Part shown: positions 33,341-45,007 of the stretch, in pieces | Layout: each line of letters starts with the position of its first letter | Position numbering within the stretch: position 1 is the first letter of the stretch | From: Phytophthora sp. 'mugwort' | Lineage: Eukaryota > Oomycota > Peronosporomycetes > Peronosporales > Peronosporaceae | DNA: 64,000 nucleotides | Direction of reading: 5' to 3' | Assembly (NCBI GenBank): GCA_033558025.1 | Contig: JAUCEF010000009.1 | Location: 3,162,001-3,226,000, forward strand | Made by a program: the position numbers and the translations under genes | Notes under the pieces: generated by a model | What the model saw: the letters and a program-made list of their open reading frames with translations, nothing else | What the model was told of the DNA's origin: nothing | Databases searched by the model: none

Positions 33341-34822
33341 GACCGAGATGTGTTCCAACTGTCTGTTTCTGTCTGTCTCCACGCGTACGACAATGGACCT
33401 GCTGCCAACGTGCGAAGAAGGAGAATGAGAGCCCCGAAAGGGACAACGCAAGCTCAAGAGGCCGTCTCGCGCTCGTGCAGGCGTGCGCATATTTCGCCCC
33501 AGATCTTGCGCAAGATTTGCTTCGTGGTGAGTAGAGACGCTGCCACCGCCTTCATAACGAGGCCTGAGTGACAAGTGAAACCGTGTCGAGACCGACCTCC
33601 ATGTGTGGCCACGTGACTCGCGTGTTTTTACAGCTACACGGGAAGCCAAGCAAGCCGTCGCCCGCAGATCGCAGGCCACTCTGCCAGCGCCTGGTGGATG
33701 GCGTGTAACGCACCGTGGACTACGGGGAAACGGAGACTAAAAGAAAGCTGCGGAGGTCTCGACACGAATACGATCGGTTCAACATGACGGTAGTTGGGGT
33801 GCACTACCCGCTATCGGCCGTACACCGTCGTATCGGGTTGCATTGAGTCACCGAATTAATAGGTCAAAGCATACAGTCGAGAACCTGTCAGAGACTATCT
33901 TCGACGTATAAAAGACACGCGTCAGGTGGGTTTATTGAGGGTAAAACCGAAACAGCGATAGATAGTGGAGGCGAGAGCCACTTGATCGGCAAATATTTCT
34001 CGGACCGTCGCGTTCCTATCCAGCGTCCGCGAGTGCCTCCAGCTGCCAGCACTCGCGCTTGCTCACGACCGAACTTGCAGGTGAACACAGCTCAGAACCT
34101 ATCGACGTTGGTGACCCGTAAAACATGCGGTCGTCTATTCTAACTACGGTACCATGCGTGCGGGTCAGCGAGCGCGGCATCTGTCGGCCACTGTTTCGGT
34201 TACAAGCTTGCGCGTCGCGTGATTCCGCGACCGACGCTCGGTTTGACATCACACGATCGAGAAAACAGGAAAGTATGCGGACGCGAAAGCCTCAGCTGGA
34301 GGTTACAAATAAATTAATAATAAATCATGATGCATGCGAGTCACAGTTTAATTTTTCTATCGACCATCGACGAGGCGGCACGAAGCCGACCTCGAAGCGA
34401 TTGGTGGCGCCTGGAGTTCAGGCTGGACAGCACTCTGTCGCCTTGTCTCGCCTGCCTAAGACTCGGCGCTTCTATCCCCGATGCGACCGTATCGCATACC
34501 GGTAGTCGTCAGTGCTGGTGTGCAGAGACACCTCGAGCAGTACCTCAAGGGCAAACAAACCTCGAGCGTTGAGGCATGTCCTGGGTCTCTGGGTCTGTAG
34601 CCGCTTCCCCGTTATATACAAACTTCGCATAATTGAGATCAAAGATTAGACAAATACTGTGTCAAAATACATGTGTGATGCTACCGTGGCTCGAACAAAG
34701 TGGCATCGGCACAAGTTGCAGGCTTTGCTTGAGGTCTTGCTACGGTATACACTTGCAGCGGGGAGGTCTTCCTAGACAGCGTATATACCGCGTTGTCTGT
34801 GTCTCGCCCGACTCAAAGGCGG
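33341..34822. other. Intergenic, no gene recognised
   Basis: Contains the promoter side of START copy 2 and the 3' flank of TPR-2. Short frames at 34125-34505 lack domains. No tRNA-like cloverleaf recognised. Confidence 0.45.
33420..33432 (-). promoter_or_regulatory. Initiator-like element upstream of START copy 2
   Basis: The minus strand reads CTCATTCTCC around 33420-33430, matching the TCATTYY oomycete Inr core. It lies about 85 bp upstream of the chosen ATG, which fits a start at 33340 better than the upstream in-frame methionine. Confidence 0.4.
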
Positions 34823-35997
34823 CTACTTATGCACTTGTTCCTGTTCCGCCTCAGCTTTTTCTGCCGCCTTCGATGCCCTGACGCTGGTCATCGCATCTTC
34901 GATGAGCTCCACGTATTCGTCAGATAGTGAGGACACGCGTGCGAGGGTCAAGGCGTGCTGCAACGCGTTCCTGGCCTCGCCCCACCGCTTGGTCGCTGCC
35001 AGCAGCTGCGAGTAGTTAAAAACTACCCCGGGGATCTCTCGGTCGAGTGCCTCGAGGTCCGCGGTCTCGCTCTTCGACGCCCTCGAGAGCTCTCGTCGCC
35101 CTCGGTTCTGGTCGTACACGTTGACAGCCTGCTTGAAATACCTCTCTGCAGTCTTAACGTGGCCCCTACGAACAGCAAATCCACATGATCAACGTCCCTG
35201 CAGGCGAGACGAACGACCTCGTGTAAGCAGACGCACCTGTTCTCGTAGGACTGTGCGATCCGGTCGAGTGTGACCACGCGGTTCCGCTCCCTCTTGGCGA
35301 CGTTCATTTCGCGCGAATTATGCTCCAGTGCGTCGAGGTAGTAGTTCGTCGCAGGTGTACCTCTCCCCAACGACTCGTACTGCGCAGCAATGGAAAATGC
35401 CAGTTCAAACAAGTGTCGATCTGCAGAGTCCCCTCACGCTGGCGTATTCAGTCTCCAAGCTTCCTGGACAATGACAGTTAAACGGAAAGATCACTACTAC
35501 GCACCATACGGATTGGTGCCCTTGATGACATCATAGGCATGCAGACAATGCTTGAGTGCCTGCTTCGGGTCTCCCTGCAGTGCCAAGTCATTATCAAGCG
35601 TCAGAAACTACAGTACTACGGAACAGGATGACAGGCATTCCTACCTCCTTGGCACTATGCTCTGCCTGTTTGACCAATCTCTCGACCTGCTTCACTGGAG
35701 CCCCTTCACGATTCTTGGTATTAAAGCAACAACCAGAGCTTGTCAGTCTCTTGTTCACGTCGCTGTGAGCTCTTTCATTCACTGCACCTCGTAGAAGTGG
35801 ACGCCCGTGACTCCCGCTGCCGCCACGACTGCCAACAGAGCGACCTCCTTCTTCAGCCAGCGCTTGAAGTCCGTCTTGAGCGCTTCATCAGGTCCTTTTG
35901 CTCCATTTGCAAAGGTCCGGATGGAAGTCCCGTGGACAGCAGCAGTGGAGGCGGCGCCAATACGGCGCAGCAAAGGACGTGAGAAACGTGTGGTCAT
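34823..35997 (-). CDS. TPR-repeat protein, probably mitochondrial inner-membrane anchored (TPR-2)
   Basis: Five exons, 35788-35997, 35645-35713, 35505-35574, 35237-35420 and 34823-35165, all with GT...AG and consistent phases, giving 291 aa. The start is the ATG at 35995-35997. A basic presequence (MTTRFSRPLLRRIGAAST...IRTFANG) precedes a single hydrophobic helix (VALLAVVAAAGVTGVHFY). TPR-like segments follow: GDPKQALKHCLHAYDVI, FELAFSIAAQYESLGRGTPATNYYLDALEH, IAQSYENRGHVKTAERYFKQAVNVY and FNYSQLLAATKRWGEARNALQHALTLA. The C-terminus is Ala/Glu/Lys-rich. The exon holding the second TPR is 184 nt, the same length as exon 3 of TPR-1, and the domain order is identical, so the two are paralogues. 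Stops 138 bp from the PIBF1 stop side. Confidence 0.8.
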
Positions 35998-36135
35998 GGT
36001 CTGCCGTTGGAGAATGGAGGTTTTGGCCAATTGGAACCGCTGAATAAGCGCCGGGAAGAGGCTGAAGACGTGAGCGAGCTGGACGTTGATTGACTAGGAT
36101 ACAGTTGAAGTTGTTGTATATACTTAGCGCCCAAG

Positions 36136-39100
36136 CTACGCCGGGACTCGGAGTTTCGTGTACCACCTGGGGGTGCTCGAAATGCTCGATGAGGAGCTGG
36201 AAACGTCGGATGTGGGACGTCCGGAGCTGAGGTCGTCCTTTTGACGCAGTGGGGTTGGTGGTCGGGTCATTTTCGAGGCTATTGACGGCGGCGGGGAGAC
36301 CTTCGAGATGATCAAAGAGGTCGAGGAAGGATCAACTGTGTCGACTACAGCAACTCTTGATATCGTCGTGTACTCGTGGTTTTGTTTCGCTTGATGCTGG
36401 TGACTTTCAGACTTGAACTGCTTTTCGTGGCTGAATTTGCCCCGCAGCAATTGAACGCTGGCCTTCAACGCATCGAGATCCCCACGACGCGCCAACAGTT
36501 GCTGAAGTTGGTGCTGCAGCGACGCGTTGACATCCTGGACCTGTTGGTACTGAGCTCTCAGCTGCTGTAATTGCGACTGGGCTTCCTCATACCTCCGCAC
36601 GGCGCCTTGAAGCTCTTGCTCCCTTCGTGCCAACTTGTCGATCTGCAAGTGGCATGAAACAATGCAAACACTCTTAAGTGCACGACAGAACAGACTATAG
36701 AGCTATATAACGCACCAGATACGACTGAGGCTGGTGGAAGCTCGCTAGTTTGGCCTTCAGTTTTGAGACCTCTTGCTGGAGTCTTGCACGATCATTTGTC
36801 ACCTCGTTCAGTTTGTGCTCGAGCGCGATCGCTTCTCGTTGAGACTTAACAACTTTCTGGGCAAGCAACACGCTCTGCTGAAACTGAAAGACAGGATGAC
36901 AACATCGCAGGTGGTTTTAAGTTCCTGACACTTACTCGGACACACAACATAATACCAACAGGCTCTTACCCGTCTTTTTGTCGTTGTCGGGATGGCACCA
37001 AACGTAGCCATCACCTCTTGTAGCTTCGGACTGGAACTTGCACCCGCATTGCCCCCTTCGCCTTTTCTGCCTGCGGCGATCTCTCCGGTTTGGAGCACAG
37101 CACCGTCCAAGTCGATCTCTAGCAGTTCGTATTCCTTGAGCTTGTTCCGCTGTCCAAAGTCGAGCACAGATCAGGAGACAGCTAAAGCGAATTGTTACTT
37201 CGGTTGGGCTCACCTCTACTTCCATTGCAGCTTCCACCTGAGCGATACGCGTCGTTGATGTTGTCTCCAGTCTCGCGAACTCTTCTTTGAGTGCCTCCAC
37301 CTGCACATCTCAAGCCAGTCAGTTCCACACGTGAAATTCCGCCAAACCAATAATCAACCTACTTTCTGAGCAAGCATTTCGACCTCCAGTCTAGCATTCC
37401 GAGCATCCGCAGCCTTCTCTACCAGTGTGAGCTTGAGTTGGCTTATCTGGGATCGCAGTAGCAAGTACCATATTAGTCCCGGTCAATAGTCCATCATCAT
37501 CAGCATTGCCATACCTCAAAGTGCCTCATCTTCATTTCGTTACGCGCTGTAGCAAGTGCTGTAGTATGCGCACTCTCCATCCGAGTTGCTTCCAGGACCT
37601 TTGCGGCCGAAGACCACAAACAATGATAGTTAGACACCACGAAAGCAGTTAACGCTAACTATTACAAAAGTGACTGCTGTTGTCAGTTTACCTTCTCATC
37701 GAGCGCGGATTGAACGCTATCCATACGCGCTTGAAGCACTTCGACATGCTTCAAGGCATCATCCCGCGCTTCTTTCAACAGTCGATTTTCACGTTCGTAA
37801 ACCACCTGTCCATTATTGCGGATCCGCTCGATCTCACGTTTTGATAGGTCCATGAACTTGGTCATCTCGTCGTCCATCTTCTTCTCAAAATACAGTCGTG
37901 TCTCATTCTGCAACTGTACACTCTGATTGACATTTCCATCGTGTTTCTCCTGCAACGACTTTACTTTCTCTTGCATCTCCTGCTGTGACAACCGCATTTT
38001 TGCCACTTGGTCTTCCAGTTGCGTCTTGGCATTCTGCAGGAACGTATTATCTGCAGTCAGCAACGCGATTTTCTGATGGAGATCGCTACTTCCAGCTGAG
38101 GTTTCGTCATACCGCGACTTGAGGTCGTCGTGCTCACGCTGCAGAACTTGCATGTCTCTATTCAGGCGTTCGGACTCCTTCTGTAGACCTCGTTGATCGC
38201 TATAGATCAGCTCATTGCGCTGCTGTTCCTCTTTCATTCCATCGACCTGGTCGATCAGCGTTTTGATTTGGTTCTCCAGCTCCTGTCGGGTTGCTTCCGA
38301 CATCTCTAGCTCGTATTGTAATCGCCTCTCTTTTACCTCAGCAATACGCTGCGCCTGTGCAACCTCTTCGAACGCACCAGCTGCGGCGGCTTTATCTGCA
38401 TTACTGGTCTTTTGAAGAGTTTCCATCTCCTGTCGACAGCGTCCCAGCTCCGTTTCGAGTTTCCGCACCTTGGAATGGATAGATAACTGGATGTACTCAC
38501 GAATGGACAGGTCCTCCTCGTTTTGCCGGGATAACTGTAAGGACAGTGGGTTAGACAACAGTCATTTACACAGTTAGAAGAGCACTTCAGTACCTTTATG
38601 CTCATTAAATTAAAACAAACCTGTTCAGCCAGTGCATCCGAGATCTCGAGAGTGGTAAAGTGCGTCTTCTCCATCCTTAACCGTGTTTGTGCGGCCTGCA
38701 GCTCAGCTCGTGTTTGTGCCAGTCCCTTCTCACGCCGACTCCGCTCCTCATCGAACTTGTGCTGCGTTGAATGGTAGCAATAGCAACAACAAACCGAGTT
38801 AAGCTCTTTTCGGTCAATCAGCAATGACGTCATCCCCGTCCTCGAACCTCCATATCAGCTTGTTTCTCCTGCCACATTGTCCGTTCCTGCTGCAGCGTCT
38901 TCTCCAGCTCCCTCTGAGCCTGAACACTCAGCACCAACTGCGCTCGGATCTTACCGACCTGAATCTCGTAGAACTTCTTCATTACGGCCTCGCTACCATC
39001 CGCTGACGTCGCACTGTCGGTCCCCATCGCAGCCACTCGCGGCGGAGTCTGCACTAACCTATTAGTCCTCAGAAAAGGCAGTTGACCGGGAGATAATCTG

Positions 39101-39513
39101 GCCAAATGGTCGTCGAAGTGAGAAATACCGCGGCCAGAGGGTAGCTGGTCATAGTGGCCGAACGAGTGCGGCAGCGATAGGTCGCTGGACAGCCCCTCGC
39201 TGGCCGAGTCAGACGGCAGCGTGAGCGAGATCTCCCCGACATTTTCGTTTTCGTCTTCCTCCTCCTCCTCCTCGCCGCTCGGCCTCTCGATTTCGATCTC
39301 TTCTTCGACCTGATCCTCCTCGTCCGCAGCCTCGTGTTCCGCTGATTCCGAGCGTTGAACAGTTGCTTCGACGCTATTTTCAGCTGCGACAGAGGCGCTA
39401 GCTTCACCCACCGTGTCGTCCTGACGTAGTACGTGTCTGGAGACGCCTAGCTGTGCGGCGAGGCGGCGGAAGCGCCGCTCTTCGCCGGTCGTCGAAGCTG
39501 CCGTGCGCGCCAT
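36136..39513 (-). CDS. PIBF1: PIBF1/CEP90 homologue, centriolar-satellite and basal-body coiled-coil protein
   Basis: Nine exons rebuilt: 38848-39513, 38621-38761, 37692-38534, 37515-37598, 37363-37446, 37214-37300, 36970-37149, 36716-36883, 36136-36642. Each is a multiple of three, all introns are phase 0 and GT-AG; total 919 aa. The N-terminus is acidic and disordered (GEEEEEEDENENVG). The rest is almost continuous coiled coil. Blocks matching vertebrate PIBF1/CEP90 in the same order are DLSIREYIQLSIHSKVRKLE, VYERENRLLKEARDDA, LLEIDLDGAVLQTGEI and FGAIPTTTKRRFQQSVLLA. CEP90 sits at centriolar satellites and distal appendages and is needed for ciliogenesis, which here would serve zoospore flagella. 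The C-terminal ~60 residues are Ser/Pro-rich. It is divergent from EFHB. Confidence 0.85.
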
Positions 39514-39766
39514 GGGCTCACTATGTGCGACGCTTCAACTTTGAAGTATGCTTGCTAATAGTTTGGAGTGTATCACACATTAAATAAGAAATATCATAGT
39601 GCTGGACGGAAATAGATGCGACGAGCGACGCCAACACTAATGTATCAATGTGTTGTTGAGTCCTATTTGGCTATAGTGGGCGACGTGTATTTCCACCTAC
39701 ACAACAGAGCTCCCCCCACGCTCCAACAACGTAACTTGAAGCTTTCTGTCAACAAGGAACATCAGC
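39514..39766. promoter_or_regulatory. Shared divergent promoter region of PIBF1 and EFHB
   Basis: 253 bp separate the two start codons, which face away from each other. No canonical Inr was identified with confidence. The arrangement implies that both 5' UTRs and core promoters are packed here. Confidence 0.5.
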
Positions 39767-41152
39767 ATGAGCCGCTATAACACGCCGCGGGTACATCTTG
39801 GAGCTCAACGCTGAAGGTTTCATGATGCCTGTACTAATGCTTGAATATCTGTTAATGATGTCGTTCAGGCGGCTGGCACGGAGCCTCAGCCGCAACGAGA
39901 TACAACGGGGCATTGCCTGACGTTCCAGGAGCGCCCGCGCACTCCGGAAGAGGTTCGACGCTTTCGCAAATCGTACTTCTCCGAGCCAGGCTCTCGTATC
40001 ACCCACTCTGGACTCATCAATGACCTCAAACGGATCGATCCCATGACCAAGTTTGGCGTCGTTACCAATGGCAGTGAGCACGTGCCGGAGATGCTCGTCA
40101 GTGGACCTGCAACAGAGTATCAGCGCATTAACCTCACCAAGCTCGAGGCCAACTACGCGAGTCACAAGCGAGAACCCCTGGGTAAAACGTATTCGAGAGG
40201 TCACAAGCTGCCAATGCATATGAGAAGACCCGAGTTTGCGTTTGGCATGAGCGGAACGTTCTGTGAGTCGGCCAAAGAGCTGCTGTACCCATCGACGTCA
40301 GCCAAGCTGCTGAACAGCCAAGAGGATGAAGCTCTGTACAAGCGATCGCACGGGTCGGTCGCCCCTGGAGAGCAAAAGAATCGCAATTATGGGTGGGAGG
40401 CAGCGAAGATTGATCCGGCTAAGCACCGATTTGGAGTGAAGCCCATTGCCAATACAGGTCGAGAGGGTGGAGAAGTGGCAGTGATCTTGAATCCGGAAAT
40501 GAACGAGAGTGTCATGTCTCCTGCGATCGCACCTCAACACCTTGAGGACCGACGTACACTCTATGATCACCTCGGGAAGCCCAGACATTTGGGAGCCGCC
40601 GAGACCGACAACTTGTCTAACAACCACGTCTTTGGAATCACAACTCAAGATAGCGACTCTGCGTGGCAGTGCATTCAAGGCGAGTACTCACCAGAAGAGC
40701 AGCAGCCTGATCCGGATCTGGGCCGCGCAGTAAATCACGGCTGGCGAAATGCCACAGCAGATACCCGATGGTTTGGAGTACCAACTATTCGCAGTGACAT
40801 TCCGGTACCGGTCCGGCGTTCAATTGCAGACGGACAGAATTATGGAGATGATGCTAATGCGCAGGCACTGCTGTATCCAGAAGAATTTGCTTCAAGCGGC
40901 GTCGCTAACGCCGAATTCGCAGAACCACGAGACCCGAAATATCTAAGGGAGCTCTTCCAGAAGATCGGTCACGCAGTGTCAGACGAAGACTTTAAGCTCA
41001 TGTGGAATCAAGCCACCCACAGCGTGCGGTACACACCAGTAGGACGGGCAAGCATAGCTGACTATCGAGATGCGCTTAACGATTTTCTCGAGGCACAGGG
41101 ACGAGGTCCAGCAGCTCTACAACAATGGCAGAGTCGAGTCCAGGCCATGTAG
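39767..41152 (+). CDS. EFHB: EFHB (CFAP21) homologue, flagellar microtubule-inner/axonemal EF-hand protein
   Basis: Two exons: a 24-nt coding first exon (39767-39790, encoding MSRYNTPR) and 39869-41152, joined across a 78-bp GT-AG intron in phase 0, giving 435 aa. The body has repeated FGV motifs typical of EFHB: MTKFGVVTNGSEHVPEML, HRFGVKPIANTGREGGEV, NNHVFGITTQDS and TRWFGVPTIRSDIPVPV followed by NYGDDANAQALLYP. Near the C-terminus KYLRELFQKIGHAVSDEDFKLMW resembles one EF-hand pair lacking a complete calcium loop. EFHB is a conserved component of the axonemal doublet lumen; a role in zoospore motility follows from family knowledge. Its neighbour PIBF1 is also ciliary. Confidence 0.85.
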
Positions 41153-41236
41153 AGGAATTAGTCTCAATCGTGATCCAAAATATACGCATTTCGATTTGTT
41201 TGACACCTGTGCTCGTACCAATCCCTTCTGTTCTCA

Positions 41237-42432
41237 TTAACTTGTTCGCAAGTCCATCAGAGGCGGCGCCATAGCAGGACCTAAATCTCCGCAGATAGTA
41301 TTTACACATGCCCAATTGCCCTCGAAGTCACTCTTCCACATGCGGACAGTACCATCGTCGCCCGAGGACGCCAGCATCGTACCAGTAACGTTCCACTCAA
41401 CGCGCCAGACCTCCGAGTCGTGGTGGTGCTTGCGAGCCACTTCCTCCACGTCCGCCTGCAAGTGGTCATCTTCCTGAATCGTGAGTCTCCAAATGCGCAC
41501 GGTACGATCCTTACTCGCTGTCGCCAGCAAATGTGACGAACGACCCATATTCGGTGCCCAGCACACGTCGTGGATCGCGTCCGTGTGGCCCACGAGCTCC
41601 GACACGACCTGCCATCTGCGGTATGAGTTGTTGTATCCCCAGACCTTGGCCACCTCGCTGTTGCCGCCGACAACGATCATCGGCACATCGAACCGCGACT
41701 TGTTCCACGACACGCACGTGGCTCCATCCGTGTCAGCCAGAAACTCTTCCTGCAGAGGCCAGTGCGACAGATTCATGACGTCAATGGCCTCGTACATGCG
41801 TACAAAGCCGTCCTCGGACGCCGTTGCCTACAGCAGCAGCAACAAACGCAATAACCCCCTTCAGTATGCAGTATCTAACGACTAAAAACTCCGTCATAAA
41901 GAACGTACGAGACGCAGCCCGAGGTGCCTGGGGGCGAACTTGACGTCGTGCACCGAATCTCGGGCGTCCACCAGCTGCGCCTGGTTGCGCCACCCTTCCT
42001 TGGTGCCGGCACTAGTGACCGCCCCCGTCCCCCCATTGCCGACCGACGCTGGATCCCCCGTCAGCGAGGAAGATGCCGACGCGTTGAGGTACAGGCCCTG
42101 GTCTTCCCAGATGGAGACTGTGCGGTCGAAGGAACACGAGGCCAGGATCTGACCAAACTCTGGGTGCGCCCACTCCACCTTCCAGACACTCGCCTGGTGT
42201 GCGTTCCACTCGTACTCGAGGCGCCACTCCTGGCCGTGCTCTTCCCAGATCTTGATCTTGCGGTCCGAGCTGCACGTTGCCAGTCGTTTGCCGTAGAAGT
42301 CGAAGCTCATGTCATGCACGAAGTCCGAGTGCTGCGACGGGAACCGCCTGAAGATTTTCTGCGGCGTCAGCAAGATATGGTTAGCGCATGGGTTGGCTAG
42401 AGTACAGAGCTACCATGTACCATGGCATTCAT
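41237..42432 (-). CDS. SEH1: SEH1 homologue, WD40 nucleoporin and SEA/GATOR2 subunit
   Basis: Three exons: 42421-42432 (a 12-nt coding first exon, MNAM), 41909-42358, 41237-41827. The GT-AG introns are 62 and 81 bp, phase 0; the product is 350 aa, close to yeast and human SEH1. The order of signature blocks fits: FVHDMSFDFYGKRLATCSSD, VWKVEWAHPEFGQILASCSF, a variable Ser/Gly-rich loop, RDSVHDVKFAPRHLGLRLAT, FVRMYEAIDVMNLSHWPLQ, DAIHDVCWAPNM, and a final WD blade. SEH1 is an open beta-propeller completed by a partner's blade; it works in the Nup107-160 complex and in amino-acid sensing. The tiny first exon is inferred because the frame at 42358 lacks an upstream ATG. Convergent with EFHB, stops 84 bp apart. 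Confidence 0.85.
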
Positions 42433-42774
42433 CGCTCCTGAGTTCGGTCACGAATTGATTGATTGAACCAAATAGATTAAACAGTTGCAAAAAGTAAAAC
42501 CCAACTGATATGAATTGGTCGATTGGATGAAATAGACGAAACAGTTGCATAAAGATAAAACTCGGCTGATACTAAGTAACAGCGTTAACGCATTTTACTT
42601 ACACTAAATAATACTACAAAAATGCACACAGGCGAAATATTTGTTCTCTCCGCAATCTTTCAAGGTGTTAGGCGCCCTAACAGTATACGAACTACAATAG
42701 TATTCGAAAGTATCCAGGCCGTTCTCTTTGAATTCGGTATATACGGTAATCCAACGGAGCTGTTCTATCTGTAT

Positions 42775-44286
42775 CTATATATCCCACGCATATTTGTGGT
42801 CAAGTGCATTTCGCGTCCGGTACGACTTGTCCAAGTACACCAAACGACCTTGAACCAGCCGAACCACGTTCTCGATGTCGTCGACCACCATGTCGTTTCG
42901 CGTGTTCTGGGTTTGTCCCACGTGAGCCGAGTAGTCTTGACCGAGAAGCCGGGCTTGCTCCCAGAAGCACGGAACAAAAAACCTATCGGGATCTGGGATG
43001 ATCTCAATTAATGCAGTGCGAGGCGGAGCAAAGCGGGAATTGTAAAATGCTGCCCCATGCGGGCCGATCATCATTTTGACGTGGTCTCGCATGAAGGAGG
43101 CGACGTCCTCAAGCCCATTGAACTCGTCGTGGTTAAAGTACTTCAGTTTTTCCGCTCGCCCGGTTGCGTTGAGCATCGCAGAGATGGCTTCGAACAACTC
43201 GGGCTCGTTCAAAATTTGTCGTCCGCCATTGAAAGCTTTGCCACCGTTCGACCTTGAGAGGAACAATATGATATTGCGGTCAGACTCGGAGACATTCGGT
43301 GGGGGCAGCGATTGTATTATGTTTTCCGTGATACGTTGGGTTGTGAAGGGGTGAATCAGCGGCGCGCGGCAGGAGAACACGAGACGCTTTGCGAACACTG
43401 ATTCCGGTGAATGCAGGTGTTGTCCAACCATCACTTTATAGATCTCATTCACGATAGGGTCGCGAGGTTTTTTTCCTGACACGATGACCGTATCAGCCTT
43501 AGGTCTTGTCGGGATAATAAGTTGCGCCTGGCTCCAGACAACCGCGACTCGATCGACAAAGTGCTGGAAGGACCATGAATCCGGACTCGTCGCGACGACA
43601 AGTGTATCAACTTTCGCTCCATTTGCTAGATCGCTTGCGTTGCTATTTAGGACGCGCACGAATGACGAATGAGATACATTATGGCCCATGCAGCCGTTCT
43701 CCGACCAAATATCTGGCGGTGGGTCTCCTCGGTACATCGCGTTGGAGAATACCATATTTTGCCCTTGGAAGCTTGGATATTCGGCCCACAAGTGGTCTTC
43801 CGATATACGCATACGATCAATATGAAGTCCTTGCGATAACCACTTGGTCTCCATTCTTTTAGACACAAAATTTGGCAGCTTGAGACGAAACGCAGGATAC
43901 ATGAGCTCTTGCGCTTCGACCATATTCGTCCGGTTGGCTTCTTTGATGCAAGGTGCTGCTCTTTCGTCCATTCCGTGCATACACTTCGATACAATTATAG
44001 GCGCCCACTGCTCGTATGAATCGGAGCGGGCCAAATCGTCGAGGTGGAGGAGCTCCGACTCCGAAGTGACTGCCATACTTCGACGCTCCTGGACGAGAGA
44101 GATGAGAGCCAATGCTTCGTCAATTATTGTTGTCGCAGGAGCTACTGGAGATCGACGAAGGGATTCGTGGGACGGTAACTTCGTCCACAGTGAGAGTAAT
44201 ACTAATACAGAAAAGAAGGTTGAGCACCCTAGCAGAAGCTGCAGCCATCGAGCCTCACGGAGCTTCGTGCGCGGGTTCTGATTCAT
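42775..44286 (-). CDS. GT61-family glycosyltransferase, type II membrane protein
   Basis: Intronless, 503 aa from the ATG at 44284-44286 (upstream frame open but without ATG). A short basic cytosolic tail (MNQNPRTKLREARW) is followed by one hydrophobic anchor (LQLLLGCSTFFSVLVLLSLW, about 15-34), then a lumenal domain: the Golgi type II plan. The catalytic part carries the GT61/DUF563 pattern: FQHFVDRVAVVWSQAQL in the middle, NIILFLSRSNGGKAFNGGRQ, and the hallmark VKMMIGPHGAAFYNSRFAPP followed by ALIEIIPD. Four or more N-x-S/T sequons are visible. GT61 enzymes add xylose, arabinose or GlcNAc in different lineages; the sugar used here cannot be told. Confidence 0.8.
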   Translation of the reverse strand: MNQNPRTKLREARWLQLLLGCSTFFSVLVLLSLWTKLPSHESLRRSPVAPATTIIDEALALISLVQERRSMAVTSESELLHLDDLARSDSYEQWAPIIVSKCMHGMDERAAPCIKEANRTNMVEAQELMYPAFRLKLPNFVSKRMETKWLSQGLHIDRMRISEDHLWAEYPSFQGQNMVFSNAMYRGDPPPDIWSENGCMGHNVSHSSFVRVLNSNASDLANGAKVDTLVVATSPDSWSFQHFVDRVAVVWSQAQLIIPTRPKADTVIVSGKKPRDPIVNEIYKVMVGQHLHSPESVFAKRLVFSCRAPLIHPFTTQRITENIIQSLPPPNVSESDRNIILFLSRSNGGKAFNGGRQILNEPELFEAISAMLNATGRAEKLKYFNHDEFNGLEDVASFMRDHVKMMIGPHGAAFYNSRFAPPRTALIEIIPDPDRFFVPCFWEQARLLGQDYSAHVGQTQNTRNDMVVDDIENVVRLVQGRLVYLDKSYRTRNALDHKYAWDI

Positions 44287-45007
44287 TGTCGGCGTGTGCG
44301 AGAGTAGCCCTTCGACAGCCACTACCCAGAGTACTGGGATAAGAGCGTGCCAAACCTGAACTTCAGTTGTTTGCTTAGGATGGTGCAATGATAGCGGACG
44401 AATAGTACCTGGTACATGTACCTATCTTCTGGTCCCAGCTGGGATGCAACCTCAGATCGGCACGATAGCCATGCGGACACTGTCCACTGGGGTTGTCGAC
44501 CGGACAACTTGTAGTACATGTATAGGAAAAAAAAACTGACCAGCTACGTGTATTAATAGAAAGTATCCTGGCATCTCCTCGCAGCCGCGTTTAGCAATAA
44601 TACACTACAGGCTATCGGCAGCACGAGTCATCACGATCACGACAACCATGTTAGCATGAAAGTGTCCAGCCAAATTAGTAGCGACAACGAGGATGACAAT
44701 ATGATTTCCACTTCGTTTTTACTTCGGCAAATACACAACTACGGCTATCTACCAGGAAGGACCGCCAGCTCACACATATGTTTCGTCGTTTCGTACGAGT
44801 ACCACACAGCCGTATGGTCACCAAAATTGTGTTCAAGCTCGAGTACTCGAAGGTCTTAGGCGTTATAATAACAAGCCGAGCTAAGTTTCCTGCCAGTTCA
44901 TTCCAGCTTTAATAAATATAAAATATGCTAAAAGCAACAATACAGACAATGCTCTCAAGTGATATTTCGGGGGCATAACATTATCACTCACTGGAGTCAT
45001 CACAAAC
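44287..45007. other. Intergenic, no gene recognised
   Basis: 5' flank of the GT61 gene running into transposon debris. No supported coding region. Confidence 0.45.

Noticed and set aside
33341..33679. 113-codon N-terminal extension of START copy 2
   Set aside because: Not present in copy 1, low complexity, and an initiator-like element lies inside it, so translation probably starts at 33340.
34125..34505. 126-codon plus-strand frame as a gene
   Set aside because: Overlaps low-complexity intergenic text without any recognisable motif or promoter.
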